A stretch of 64,000 nt of DNA. It comes from Xanthoparmelia taractica. Its lineage: Eukaryota > Ascomycota > Lecanoromycetes > Lecanorales > Parmeliaceae. Shown here in pieces: positions 13,073 to 23,500 of the stretch (positions within the stretch are counted from its first letter, which is position 1; each line of letters starts with the position of its first letter). The translations under genes and the position numbers were made by a program. A model generated the notes under the pieces. The model did no database searches. It saw nothing but the letters and a program-made list of their open reading frames with translations, and was not told the DNA's origin. The DNA is taken from the NCBI GenBank assembly GCA_033085395.1, contig JANQBS010000054.1, forward strand, positions 124,001 through 188,000. The letters run 5' to 3'.

Positions 13073-14554
13073 TCAATCAAATGGAAACATGGGCCGGGCA
13101 GCCATATCCTCCCACGCCAATGGGGCTAAAGTGAGATTCTCATCCCAATCCCAGTCGTTGTGTAAAATCGAGTTCGAGAGTCTATTGTCTTCCTCCTCCA
13201 TATGAGAGGCCTGCAGCACTTTAGAGCCCGTCTTATCTCGCACCCCAATATCACTTTCCTCCTCATTCGCTGGCTCATTTGCATCATCCACTGGCTTCGG
13301 TGTTCGTGTTGAGCTCTTTGCCGCCTGCGTTTTCTTCGGAGATGTTGATGTTTCTTTGGGCGAGGCCATTGGATCCTGCTTATACATGTGGGGAAATCGC
13401 AGGCGGAAACGATCTCGTATCTGGCCGCACGATCTTTGATCGAAACTCAATGCGGGATCCTTGAGCATGAGGTTCCATTGGAATCCATATAGTTGGAACC
13501 CTTTGTCGAGCTCAACGTCTTCCTGCTCTGTCCAGAGACGTTTTGGAGCTCTCTGTGGAGCTTTTTTCGTAAGGCTTTTGGTTGCAGATTTGTTGCTAGA
13601 TGGCGCTGCTGGAGCAGAGTTGAGCATTGACACGGTTGAGTTGAGTCCTTTCGGAGCTAAACATACCTTGGTTGTCATTTGGCGGATTTGGCAGGGCTCT
13701 AGTCCACTTGTGCCGTGCGTTCGGGGGAAATACGACGCGGAACCTGAGAGATCTTGATCAGCGGCTGAGTGAGACAGCGAGCAATAGGACGTTACATACC
13801 GATCCTTGAGATCCATATTTGTTCTCCCTTCGCGAAACCGCAATTCTGGATGGTCGAGTATACTTTTCCATCTTCCCATCCCATAGATTGCAACACCTTT
13901 GACTAGTTGATCAGTCTCTTCTTCCGTCCAGGCTGTCCGCTCTCGCGTATAAGTCCTTTTGGCGATAAAATTACCAATAGAGCGTGCTCTTGGCTTCGCC
14001 TTCCTAGGAGATGGAAGTTTTAGATCACGAGTCTGGTTTTGAGGTTGTCCAGAACCAGAGTCGATCTCTTGTTGACTTGCATTTGGCGTTATTGGAGGGA
14101 ATAGTGCTGCACTTGGAGGTGGTTCATGCAACTCGTTGAGGACTGAGATTGGTTGAAATGGACGCAATTTGTCACCCCCCACATTTGTCAGAGGTCGGGG
14201 TAATTGAACGAAGTCGGCAATTTGTTCGTGGTCGTAGAGCTTCTGTTTCTTCCGGAGCCGCTCTTTCGAATGCCCCGTCTCTTGTACTTCAGGAGGTGCC
14301 GCAGGCTTGACTGTGATAGGTAGGTCGAGCTCGTTGTGCTCCGGTGTCCCAAGAGGCTTCGCTTGTGCAAGTGCTCTTTGTCTACCAGTGAGCTTGTTCG
14401 CTTCGCTGTCGATGTTGACGCGGGCATTGGGCTCCAACGGAGAGGGCCTTCGCGAATTTGAGAGTTGGGGAAAAGCGTCTTGTATAGGAGGAATTCGTAG
14501 AGAGGGATGGGGATGGAAGTCGTCAAAGATGTCATCGAACATTGCCATGTCCAT
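13073..14554 (-). CDS. Two-Myb/SANT DNA-binding protein, telobox type (Tay1/Teb1-like)
   Basis: Three exons on the minus strand: 13800-14554, 13667-13743 and 13605 down to 13073; introns of 56 and 61 nt; 454 residues. The unspliced frame stays open through both introns, so a naive call would insert wrong sequence inside the first Myb repeat. Myb 1 (about residues 206-260) has WTEEETDQLVKGV...GRWKSIL and, after splicing, TNMDLKDRFRVVFP, which resembles the telobox VDLKDKWRN. Myb 2 (about 302-352) has WTEQEDVELDKGF...IRDRFRLRFP. Double-Myb proteins of this kind bind TTAGGG-type duplex DNA at telomeres or promoters in Yarrowia (Tay1) and fission yeast (Teb1). The N-terminus is disordered, with a basic patch RKAKPRAR. 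The exact ortholog is inferred. Confidence 0.8.
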   Translation of the reverse strand: MDMAMFDDIFDDFHPHPSLRIPPIQDAFPQLSNSRRPSPLEPNARVNIDSEANKLTGRQRALAQAKPLGTPEHNELDLPITVKPAAPPEVQETGHSKERLRKKQKLYDHEQIADFVQLPRPLTNVGGDKLRPFQPISVLNELHEPPPSAALFPPITPNASQQEIDSGSGQPQNQTRDLKLPSPRKAKPRARSIGNFIAKRTYTRERTAWTEEETDQLVKGVAIYGMGRWKSILDHPELRFREGRTNMDLKDRYVTSYCSLSHSAADQDLSGSASYFPRTHGTSGLEPCQIRQMTTKVCLAPKGLNSTVSMLNSAPAAPSSNKSATKSLTKKAPQRAPKRLWTEQEDVELDKGFQLYGFQWNLMLKDPALSFDQRSCGQIRDRFRLRFPHMYKQDPMASPKETSTSPKKTQAAKSSTRTPKPVDDANEPANEEESDIGVRDKTGSKVLQASHMEEEDNRLSNSILHNDWDWDENLTLAPLAWEDMAARPMFPFD

Positions 14555-14867
14555 GGTGAAGTCAAAGAAGGTCTGGAAGTAATGGTCTCAGGGAATCAAT
14601 GTAAAGACGCGTGATGAAGTACCTAATTTGAGTGGTAGCATACCTTTCAACTAGTGCTGGTGACGCTGAGCTAGCTACGTCTGAAGCTCAGGAGTCGTTC
14701 CCAAGACTTTGAGTCAATAAATCCTAAGTCTCCTGTCACGTCCTTGCATACGTTCCTTTGCCGGCCCAAGGTGCTCGGCCCCGGCAGTCGGAGCGGAACG
14801 AGTCCGCTCCGTTTCTGGGTTTTGGTTGTTGATGAGACGAGGAAGGCTTTGCCTGTCTACAGAAAGT
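14555..14867. promoter_or_regulatory. Divergent promoter between the Myb gene and the DUF7704-like gene
   Basis: The two start codons (14554 minus, 14868 plus) face away from each other across 313 bases, so both promoters and leaders must lie here. I see no TATA box or named operator that I can support. Confidence 0.5.
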
Positions 14868-15473
14868 ATGGCTTCCATACTGCCTCCAATTCCCCGCTTC
14901 GTCTTCACGATATTTGAGCCCATTGCCCTTGTTGCAGGCTACTTTTCCCCATTGCTTAACACATCACGCTTCGTTAATTCTCAACTTCCTCCGGCCTCAG
15001 TGTCCACCATATCGCTGACGGCGACTGACCGCATCCTGGCTCTTCAATTGGGCAACGTATATGGACTTCTTGCCATGATTGGTGTCGGCGTTCTGTACGC
15101 TACAACAGAAGCCAAGGTTGTGCGCAACTTCTTACTTGCCTGCGCCATTGCCGACGTAGGCCATCTGTACGTTACGTATGCGGTGATGTACGCATCTATG
15201 TCCCTTCCTTTGACCAAATCTTGAACATTAAGAAATCCCTTGCGAGCTTTTAGTCTTACATATGTTCCGAGGCTCAATGTTATCCCTCAGATAGGCAGTA
15301 CTAATTTTGACATACAATCCAGGGGTTACACAGATTTCACGGACGTGCAGGCATGGAATCCAACGGCGTGGGGCAATATTGGGGTTACGCTTGGTCTTTT
15401 TCTGGTCAGATTATTGTACTTGATGGGGTTTTTGGGGCAGGATAAAGTGGTCAATAGTACGAAGAAAGCATAG
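14868..15473 (+). CDS. DUF7704-like four-helix membrane protein
   Basis: Two exons, 14868-15187 and 15323-15473, separated by a 135-nt intron (GTACGC donor, AATCCAG acceptor); 156 residues. The start ATG at 14868 gives MASILPPIPRFVFTIFEP, typical of the family; an upstream in-frame ATG at 14826 would only add a polar extension. Four hydrophobic segments are visible: the N-terminal FTIFEPIALVAGYF, LALQLGNVYGLLAMIGVGVL, LLACAIADVGHLYVTYAVM (ending at the splice junction), and TLGLFLVRLLYLMGF. The linker after the junction reads DVQAWNPTAWGN. These match small fungal multi-pass proteins annotated only as DUF7704. No enzymatic residues are evident and the function is unknown. Confidence 0.8.
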
Positions 15474-15746
15474 AAGAAATGATATCTAGCAACGATAAGC
15501 AACGAATAAGCGTAGACGTGATTGCAGGCATTGGCGACTTGAGCGGTTGTCTGATGTCTTTGTGGACGAAGGTATGCTACCATTGGGGAAGGAGGAAGCC
15601 GTCCTGTGGCTGCCACAACTGAGATTAATCATACGGCAACATTCAAAAAGCCATTTGAACTCTTTTTGAAACCTAGGGTCTCAAGATCTGGACCAATTAT
15701 GCCAGGCTGATCCTCACTTCGACGTCCTGACCCGGTCGTTTCTATC

Positions 15747-16807
15747 CTAATGGCCTGCAATTGCATACGCACGACGACGATCTCTCTCCTCTGCGATCGA
15801 CAGCTATACACAATCAGTAAGCTTTCAGTTAATAGCGTAGAGAAGCTCCAGCGGCGTCGTACCTTAACTCCTTTACCTTTGGGTAGACTTATCCATGGCT
15901 TCTCGTTGCCGATTACAAAGACGTTGGTTTCCCGCGTAGCAAATGAGTTATCTATGGCATCTTTGATGTGCACAATATTGAAGCCTCCATCGTGACGTTC
16001 ACGATGTGTGATCACACCAACACGACCCATGTTACGACCACCCGTTGCCATCGCAATCACACCAGTATCAAAGCGGATGAAGTCGCTAATTTTACCTGTC
16101 GATAGATCGATCTTGACTGTATCGTTCACTTTGACAGCAGGGTCAGGGTAGCGGATCCTACAGTCAGAGTTTCGGTCAGCACCTAGAAATGCCACCAAAA
16201 CTTGGTCCAACGTCTGAAAGAATGCGACGAACTCACGTTCGTGCATCATGCGTAACCAAGAATGGAATCCCCCCTTTGCCCAGTTGTACCCTCTTGACCT
16301 TTGCCAGCTTGTACTCCGCCTCCTCCGTGGTAATGCGGTGGACAGTGAACCGTCCTTTAGTATCGTAGACGAGGCGGAAGTTCTCGCCTGTCTTCTCGAT
16401 AGAGATAACGTCCATGAAGCCGGCAGGATACGTGGTGTCCGTGCGGACCTTCCCGTCTACTTTGATGAGGCGTTGCATAACGATGGCCTTGGTTTCGCGG
16501 GAGTTGAGAGCATACTTGAGTCTGGAAGGAATCAGCAATAATTGCTTAATCTAGATCAAAGCTCTCCAAACCCACCGGTTACGGATGAAGACAATGAGAG
16601 GCATGCAATCTCGAAGCTTGTGAGGACCTGGGGATGGACGAGGCGCATAGGCACCGGACAGTTTGTCTAGAAGCCAGTGCGAGGGTGCGCTGAGACGCTT
16701 CTGGTGCTTCTTCCTACAGTGGTTTCAGCTATAGCCTTCTAGATACCGGGCAGCAATGACCTCGGGGAACAATGATCCCGATGCTATACTTACGGCCCAC
16801 GACCCAT
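15747..16807 (-). CDS. RPS4: Small ribosomal subunit protein eS4
   Basis: Five exons on the minus strand: 16794-16807 (14 nt), 16576-16713, 16237-16521, 15863-16157 and 15747-15803; introns of 80, 54, 79 and 59 nt; 262 residues, the usual length. The protein starts MGRGPKKHQKRLSAPSHW, with the first intron after codon GGG-CC. It has the S4-like region LKYALNSRETKAIVMQRL and the KOW-type segment FDTGVIAMATGGRNMGRVG, and ends LSIAEERDRRRAYAIAGH. eS4 binds 18S rRNA on the 40S body. The last exon is only 57 nt. A first exon with just the initiator region is common in fungal ribosomal protein genes. Confidence 0.97.
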
Positions 16808-19507
16808 AATGGCGATATCACTGAGTGGATGTTTGGAACACTCTTTGCTGAAGAAAGCTGCTTGGTCGCAAGTTTGTGGTCAAGAGGGACCGCTTAAGCG
16901 AGTCTTGGCGCCAAGATTCTACCAACATCCGAGGGGTCCCTCGCGTACGGGCTCTTCTGAGTTCTGGCCTCTTTGCATGAAACGTACTTTTCAAGTTTTT
17001 ATGATCCTCCATTTCAGGGCTTTACCGCAGTATGGACGCGTCAAGTAAAGTAAGAGCCGAGGAAGAATCTCATCCTTCAGTATAACAATTATGCTTTGTT
17101 ATCTACCTTTGGGTATCCTCTAGAAAAGAATCCTTTATTAATAGCCTGTCACTAGACCGTCTTCAGCTAAGACTCAATATCCGGCCGTATTTGAATGCTA
17201 TCTGTTTTTGTCCAGTTATCTCGAAGCAGAAGTTAAAGCCTCAGGCCACAAACGCCCTTGTACCGAATACGCCCCGTAGAGAGCGGAAGCCTCCCTGGTC
17301 CTCTATCTCGGTTGCCAGCGGCCTCCGCCTATGGTAGTGCTCCCCTCTACAGCCTTTGTCCTTACACGATCGACTCAACTTTGTCATGACTGGAACGGCA
17401 GAGACATACTAGCGGGCTACAGCGCAAGCAAAGGTATCGCGGACCGACGATGCGGTGAAACATGCCTCGTCCATAAAGATTGGAGTTTGTCTGATCTTTT
17501 GGTCCTCGGCTCGAGCCTCTCGCGTTGGTTGAAGCTGCGTTTGAGAGTAAAGGTTCTTGTTTCGCTTGCCACCGAGCTTGGTACGGACCCGATCAAATTG
17601 CATCTCTAAATTCTTGAACCTGTCACAACCTCATTTTGACTGCAAGAGAAACTTCGTAAGACTTTCAGCTAGTCTAGTCAGAACTTCGAGAGAACATAAA
17701 CGTTTTTTTGCTTTCGTTATCAACACTCTGCTAAAGATATTCCTAGACATTGGTTCCTCTTGTTCATTGCCGTCGCTTTCCCCACCGCCTGTGCAACTCG
17801 CCATAGAAATTTCGCTGGCCGCGCAGACGTCCGATCGCGTGATCTTTGGATTCGAGGCGTTTGTACATACGGCCAAGGCTCCCAACGGTCCGCCCCCAAT
17901 GCATGGACTATTAGGACGGAGCGTCTTCTAGACCATCCGTCTATGAACGATCTGAGGATTCTTAGACTAGTCCGGACATATGGACGGATGGTCTGGACTG
18001 AGAGTCCATACAGTCCGACGAGTCGGATTTGTAAGTCTGATTTGCGGCGAATACGGCGAACTGTGAGAATGCAAGTCAAGGATCTCATCATTAGGTGTAA
18101 GCTAGAGTGTGGAATGATAAGCTTACTGCGTTACTTGCTATTAGATAATCTTTCTCAAGCTTCTTGAGGTACCTAACACAAGCTGCAGGTTTTTGGGGTG
18201 CGGTGACAGATGGTATGACGACCAAACAGGGAGAAAGGCGGGAACTCAATGCATCTGGTAAGTTTGAAATGGAGAGGTGTTGCTACTCATCAAAGTCTGT
18301 CCGCAAACAAAGGCAGAAGATCTTGAGTAATTGTGCTTATTTTTTTCTAGTGCGTATTAGAAGCTTGAGAAGAGCCAGAGTGGAGGTTTCGAGAGCGCCT
18401 TTTGTATGAGTATTGGACGCCTATCCATCGAGTATGGTTAAAGTCATCCAACTTCAAGGCTTGATAATGACTGCCTGTCAGTATAAGGTCACCAAGGACA
18501 GCCCTCAAAGATTGTGTCTGCTCTTGGTGGTTCTTTCTGAGTCTGGTTGATTTGCGTACTCATTGCTTTCTGCTTTCTGGACCGGTACCTGTCCCCTGTT
18601 ATCGCCTCACGGCGTCACAAGAGACGCGGCAATGGCAGGGTCCGCTGGGGGAGCTGCGTGTCCGGTCTCAGCGGGTCTTTTTCACCCAGCTTCAAACTCG
18701 CTCCGATTCGGCCTTGGTCTACATCTTCCCCCGAATGTCTGATGCGACTATCGAGATCCTCCGCTACAGGACAAGCGCTGGTATCCTCACATAAGCATGC
18801 ACGAAAGTGATGAAGTGTCCCACATCGGTCACCATCCAACTTGAGTTTCGGAACGCTGCCATGCAGCCCGACCTTTCCCGCAACCTTGACCTTGTTTGTA
18901 GCTTGAGACCAATCTCGATCCTACGTGCAGAGCATTTAGAAGCTCTAAGGCTCGATACCTGGTAGCATTTATACCTGGTCGGCTTGGCTTCGCTGAAGTC
19001 GCATTGGGCTACTCGCGAATGCCTTCCGAGTGAGCGTTTCTACAATCCCTCCCCTGCCGCATTACCGGCACATGGTTTTCAGATGCCGAAATTTGTGAAC
19101 TGGTTGAGTCCGAAGAAGGAGGTTGAGCCACAATAAACGGAATTGGGAGGATGGTGTATTCATATCCGGAACGAGTCGAAGTTTTGCGATCCGTCTAATG
19201 CAATAAAGCAAAATGGAAGTCGAAGTCATAGAAGCTCATTGTGTCGGTGCGAGACTCTGATAGGCACGAAGATAAAAGGAAAAGCCTTTGTATCATAATG
19301 CTAGCTGTCCACTTAGTGTCAGCCGGAGGTAAGAAGAACTCCTGATTGCGGTACATGAAGAGATATATCTACAATGCTGGAAGTGACTTGTTGCCCATTG
19401 CCACTGTACGCCACTCGCTCAATTCGCTGCAATCGCTCGAAGACAGCTCGCCCGCTGCTGTGCAAGAAAATCGTCCCACGATTCCTCATATGAGTTCCCA
19501 CTGTGTT
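16808..19507. other. Gene-poor 2.7 kb stretch with short inverted repeats and unresolved frames
   Basis: No gene model holds together here. The stretch begins with the RPS4 promoter. An 11-base inverted repeat GACCATCCGTC (17931-17941) / GACGGATGGTC (17983-17993) sits in a block rich in GTCCG/GGAC words (about 17880-18030), with long open frames on both strands, as in a degenerate repeat. Around 18552-18794 a plus-strand frame, and at 19083-19136 a short frame preceded by a TTTTCAG acceptor-like site and ending in TAA, could be exons of one poorly resolved gene. A minus-strand frame at 17409-17603 is also open. None has recognisable domains. Confidence 0.4.
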
Positions 19508-20085
19508 TCACCAGGAGTTCCTATCCCAGTTCGGATCTATGCCAGCATTAGTCCTTCCACCCAGATAGACAAATCTCTCTTCCCGGTATAGAACAATAGT
19601 TACCCTGCACAAAGCTTGCTAGCACCTTACTTCCCGTCTGTAGCAATGGATGGCCTACTACAATCTGCAGAAACCGCTGTAATCCCTCCCGCCTGTGCTC
19701 GATAACATCATCACTGAATCGATTCGTAAACACCTTGCCGGGCAATGGCGGTATAGTCACCCTCGCGCTCTCACGCTCTAGTATGTCACGGAAGTATTCA
19801 AAATCGGAGTACCGCCGACGGACCGTGCTGTGCTTAAGCTTGAAAGCGGGAATGTTGGTGCGGCAGACAATTTCATAATCGGTATACATGTTGCGTGATG
19901 TGCCATGGGTCTGGGGATTCTTGACCTGGGTGCAAGTGCATACAGCATTAGCAGAGGCAGAGACCTTAGAAATTCGCAAGAATGTAATCAGCCAAGGGAA
20001 GACAGACTTCTATCTCTAAGAAATTCTCTGGAGGGCCATAGATCTCTTCGAAGCTTTGCTGGCGGGCGTCAGGCATTGCCTGCAT
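19508..20085 (-). CDS. SNX3: Sorting nexin Snx3/Grd19 (PX domain)
   Basis: Three exons on the minus strand: 20008-20085, 19604-19925 and 19508-19536; introns of 82 and 67 nt; 142 residues, the standard length. The start MQAMPDARQQSFEEIYGPPE is the usual fungal one. The PX domain fills the rest: KNPQTHGTSRNMYTDYEIVC, the phosphoinositide-binding RRRYSDFEYF, the Pro-rich TIPPLPGK, and RREGLQRFLQ. The final exon encodes only DPNWDRNSW. Snx3 binds PtdIns3P on early endosomes and works with retromer in returning cargo to the Golgi. The first intron has a weak GTCTGT donor, chosen because it joins LEIE to VKNPQTHG exactly. Confidence 0.95.
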
Positions 20086-20367
20086 CTTGGCAAGTGAGAG
20101 GAATGTTGTTACTGCTGCTGTGAAGAACAGTCCGATACTGTTGACGCTTACGTGTCGACCACAAAGTCCTTCTCAGCAGGGTAATCGGGGGTATTGAGAT
20201 TCAGAATGGTTGTTTGAGAGGTCGTTCAAAATAGATGGAGAACGTACACCAAAAGGTGGGGCTGACCCGTATTTCCTGGTTTACGATACATACTTCGACG
20301 GCTTAATTGATATATACATAAATTTTTCATCCGAGAAATCCTAAATAATCTGCATCCATTTACCTAT

Positions 20368-21772
20368 CTACCATCCTTGCTCAAGAAGAAAGCTGTCCGT
20401 GCTAAGGCCACTAACCTTTCGTTCGTTCAGGTACGATTCCATTATAGGAAGCCTATGTCTGCGGGGTGTGACCGCATTGCTAACATTCTGAAAGGGGAAA
20501 TCCCGTCGTAGCGCCTGTCCATCTAGAGTACCTTGTTCCACATGTCTGTGGTTGACAGGAGTTGGGGATCTGTGAATGGGCTCCTTGATTAGGGCTTGCT
20601 GCGGTACCTGCATAACGGGAACAAACGGGTCGTGGCCCTCGGTGCTCCGTTCACCACGCTTCCTGAGCCCAGAGGCCGGTACGTCTTCAACGCCTGTTGA
20701 CCCTTCTTGCTGATGCGATCGAATGCCCGTAGGTCCAACTGTACTTTCAGTGTCAATGGCCGTTGACCCTTCTAGGTGAAGCGATTGAAGACTTGTTGAA
20801 CCAATACCTTCGCTGACGGACCAGGACCCTTCTGTTTCAAAATGTCTGCTTGATGCTTCGTCAGAGAGTTGTTCTTCTATCAGCTTTCTTATCGCCGTTC
20901 CCACATGATTGTCGAGCGTCCCCCCATACCCTTGACCTTTTTCGTGGAGGTGTATGTATTCTACCAACTCGTTCAGAGGCAGGAGCCCGTCCATATGGGC
21001 TTGTTGGCCGCGTTTCCTCCATCTTCTCAGTCGTCGTAGCGCGTAGGCCGGGATCACAGTTACTGGTGCAGAGAGCCACATAATTAAGCGAACGAACCAT
21101 GTGAACCGGCCTGAAATCTCCAGATGGAAGACAGGCATGACGAAGGTAGGCCCCACCTGGCTGACGAAAATGACAATATTCGTCATAACGTATGAAGCAG
21201 TACTGCCGGCCATGAACAGGTGGCTCCAGAAAATGGGCAAGACTTCCGCGATGACAACGGACACAGCTACCAGGGAAAGGAGCAGCCAATCCGGTCGGTT
21301 CCGAACTTTCAGTACCTTGCCAGCAAACATTCTGTGGGTCATTAGCTCCGTTCGTCTGTCTGAACAGTTAGCAATTGGAGCATCACCTGCGTCGTTTGTC
21401 ACCGGTCCGGTTCCATATTGTCAATTTTGGGAGATCAACACTCATGATACCCCACATAACGAACGCTAAGAGGCCATAGAGAGCTACCAATAACAAGGCG
21501 ATGGATCCCATAGCCCACCACCATTTGCCAGTCCATAAAGCGGGATTCCTGCAAATCGATGTATTTGCAGGGGTTCCTCCCCAAACTTGTGCTCGACCAA
21601 AGGTGTTGTATCCGGCCGCTGAGCTTTGGTCATTAGAAGCTGAGAGACCTCGATGGCTACAGGAAAGGGCTACCACCCGGAAGGACGCCGTGTTACTCTT
21701 GCTTGGAAGCGGAAGACTGCGGGTCAAACCAAGGAAGACCGGGTAAATTGACAACTGTAGAGGTAATTGCAT
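20368..21772 (-). CDS. CNNM/DUF21-like membrane protein lacking CBS domains
   Basis: Two exons on the minus strand, 21403-21772 and 20368-21359, joined over a 43-nt intron; 453 residues. The N-terminus begins with a signal-like hydrophobic stretch. Four membrane segments follow: ALLLVALYGLLAFVMWG leading into IMSVDLPKLTIWNRTD; LLLSLVAVSVVIAEVLPIFW; SYVMTNIVIFVSQVGPTFVMP; and FVRLIMWLSAPVTVIPAYAL. The order and the MSVDL...RNRPDWLL spacing match the DUF21 domain of CNNM/Mam3 Mg2+ transport-related proteins. ELVEYIHLHEK...GGTLDNHVGTAIRKLI resembles the helix bundle before the CBS pair, but no CBS pair follows. Instead there is a Ser/Thr-rich, probably disordered tail with repeats of the type EGS-T. 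The function is uncertain; it may be a divergent fungal paralog. Confidence 0.7.
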
Positions 21773-22113
21773 GTTGAATAGATCTGCAAGACAGTAGTAT
21801 TCCGCGATAGTAAAAGTGTCTTTGGGATTGCGGTTGGGGGAGATGTCTCCGCTTGGTGCTCTTCATCTGAGAAAAGTAAAAAGTGAGGACACATGATATT
21901 GCGTGAGGATCTCAATCGATGATCGATCTTTCCCAATTTGACGGCCTTGGTGATGGAGCAAGTAAGGCAAGTAAGTCCAGCACTGTGGCTTTGTAATTCC
22001 ATGTCTAGCAGGCGCAGTGGGCAAAGCACTGTGGATCGATAACGGTGTCTTGAAAAAGCTTCATGTCTAATTGAACCATATCTCCCCTACTTTCACACCT
22101 GCTATACGCAAAT
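21773..22113. other. Intergenic region between the CNNM-like gene and SEC61G
   Basis: 341 bases containing the CNNM-like gene promoter and the SEC61G 3' untranslated region (both minus strand). Short minus-strand open frames here are shadows. No other element is seen. Confidence 0.5.
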
Positions 22114-22567
22114 TCAACCAACGAGAACCTGATTAACCGGGATATGTACTGAATACTCGGAGTCAGGACGATCTGCTTTGGAAACAAAAATGAGAATGTA
22201 AAGGGCTAAATGGCTCAGTACATACTGAGTTTCACAACATAACCTAGTGCCCCCATCACGACAAAGCCTACCCCAACCTTTGCAGTATCAGCGGAAGTCA
22301 TTGACCTCCTGGCGTCCCTTGTCATGCACTCACTGCCTGAGAAATTTTAAGGAATTCGCGCTTGTCCGCTATAGATAGCCGTGGTCAATGACAAGGTGAG
22401 CAGTCAGACTAGAATGGTACGGCTTACGCTTTGTGCATCTGTGTTGATCAGTACACTGTTGCGGGGCTGTTGAGGGACGAGGACAAAGCGAACCTGTTCA
22501 TAAATTGGGTGCCATCGTGTAGGAAGTCCCGAGGGATATTGAGGACTTCCTTAAATTGATCTGACAT
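22114..22567 (-). CDS. SSS1: Protein translocon subunit Sec61-gamma (Sss1)
   Basis: Five very small exons on the minus strand: 22494-22567, 22428-22438 (11 nt), 22334-22368, 22226-22277 and 22114-22148; introns of 55, 59, 56 and 77 nt; 68 residues. Too fragmented to appear as a long open frame. The protein reads MSDQFKEVLNIPRDFLHDGT, then QFMNRCTKPDKREFLKISQA, then a single tail-anchor helix VGVGFVVMGALGYVVKL, and ends IHIPVNQVLVG. This is the complete Sec61-gamma/SecE signature. It clamps the two halves of the Sec61 channel in the ER membrane. Every junction restores the family sequence and the exon lengths sum to 69 codons, so the model is firm despite its size. Confidence 0.95.
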
Positions 22568-23500
22568 TGAGCAATCCTGAGACTATGGCAGAAGACGCGG
22601 TGTCTATGTGAAATTGTTTGGTCGAGCTGATCCTGATACTTTAGTCAATGATCGTGGTGGTCTTTCAGCAGGAGGCCAGCTGGAGCTGGAGCTCGCCAAA
22701 ACAGTTGCCCGAAACGGTCCTGAAAATACTCGCTCGATATTTCACAGCACGAAGCCTTGGCGCCCAAAGCTCTTCTTTGCGCGAGTCGAAACTTGCATCT
22801 CCCACTGCCCAACCTACAACCGTCCAAGTACTAAACCTACGCTCCTTTCGCCTTCACGCTTTGCAACTACTACGTTGCTTTCAAGAAGCTACACCGTTTC
22901 TTCTATCCTCCGTCCAAGCCAACACGGCTAGGGATTGATTATCTTCCTAGCTCCAAGTCTGAAGGGCCCATTTTCCAAGTTGAGACTACTACCGACCTAT
23001 TTGGAGCTCCCGTACTGACTGCAGTGACGTTCTTGTCTCTTCTTCTGGCTCGGGAAAGCAGGGTGCTTGGAAACTGTTTACTGGGACTCTTCTGAGCCAG
23101 CCGCTGTCCTGTTACTCTTGTTGTGCTCCTTCAACTTCAGCCCATCATTTGCCAAGACATCTTCGTGGGCCAAAGCAATTGTTGTACGCAATATAAGTGT
23201 TCAGTGCAAGATCTTTTTTTCTCGTGGGCTTCCTTCACCTGTACGTATCCTTGCATGCTTTCCTCGATATTGGTCTACCGGGCGCGGGCAGCTCTCGCGT
23301 TCTGCCACCAGCGAACACTGTACAGGCAGTGGTCTCTAATGATCAGCATTTTGTGCCTACTGTTTATTCTTGAAAGCTAATTTGTTTACTGGCATCTGGC
23401 AGACTTGTACTTCTACCTTGAATATTCAAGACTATTGATTGTACTCATAATACAAAATCCACTCAGTATTACATTAACAGTTAAATCAACGTCTACCACA
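22568..23500. promoter_or_regulatory. Divergent upstream region of SSS1 and the CPSF6-like gene
   Basis: 933 bases between start codons at 22567 (minus) and 23501 (plus). Two overlapping plus-strand frames at 22608-22938 lack protein-like composition. The stretch probably holds both promoters and a long, pyrimidine-rich leader of the downstream gene (CT-rich runs around 22830-23250), which might include a 5' UTR intron. Confidence 0.45.

Noticed and set aside
17720..18091. Arg-rich minus-strand frame of 123 codons overlapping a plus-strand frame of similar size
   Set aside because: Both strands are open over a short-repeat block, which is expected of repeated GC-rich words rather than a gene.
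22608..22938. Two overlapping plus-strand frames of about 100 codons upstream of the CPSF6-like gene
   Set aside because: Two different frames are open over the same bases, with low-quality, Ser/Leu-rich translations and no domain. They probably lie in a promoter or leader region.
23405..23500. N-terminal extension of the CPSF6-like protein from the ATG at 23405
   Set aside because: The 32 extra residues are hydrophobic and unlike the acidic start of the family; ATG 23501 is followed by the expected acidic sequence.
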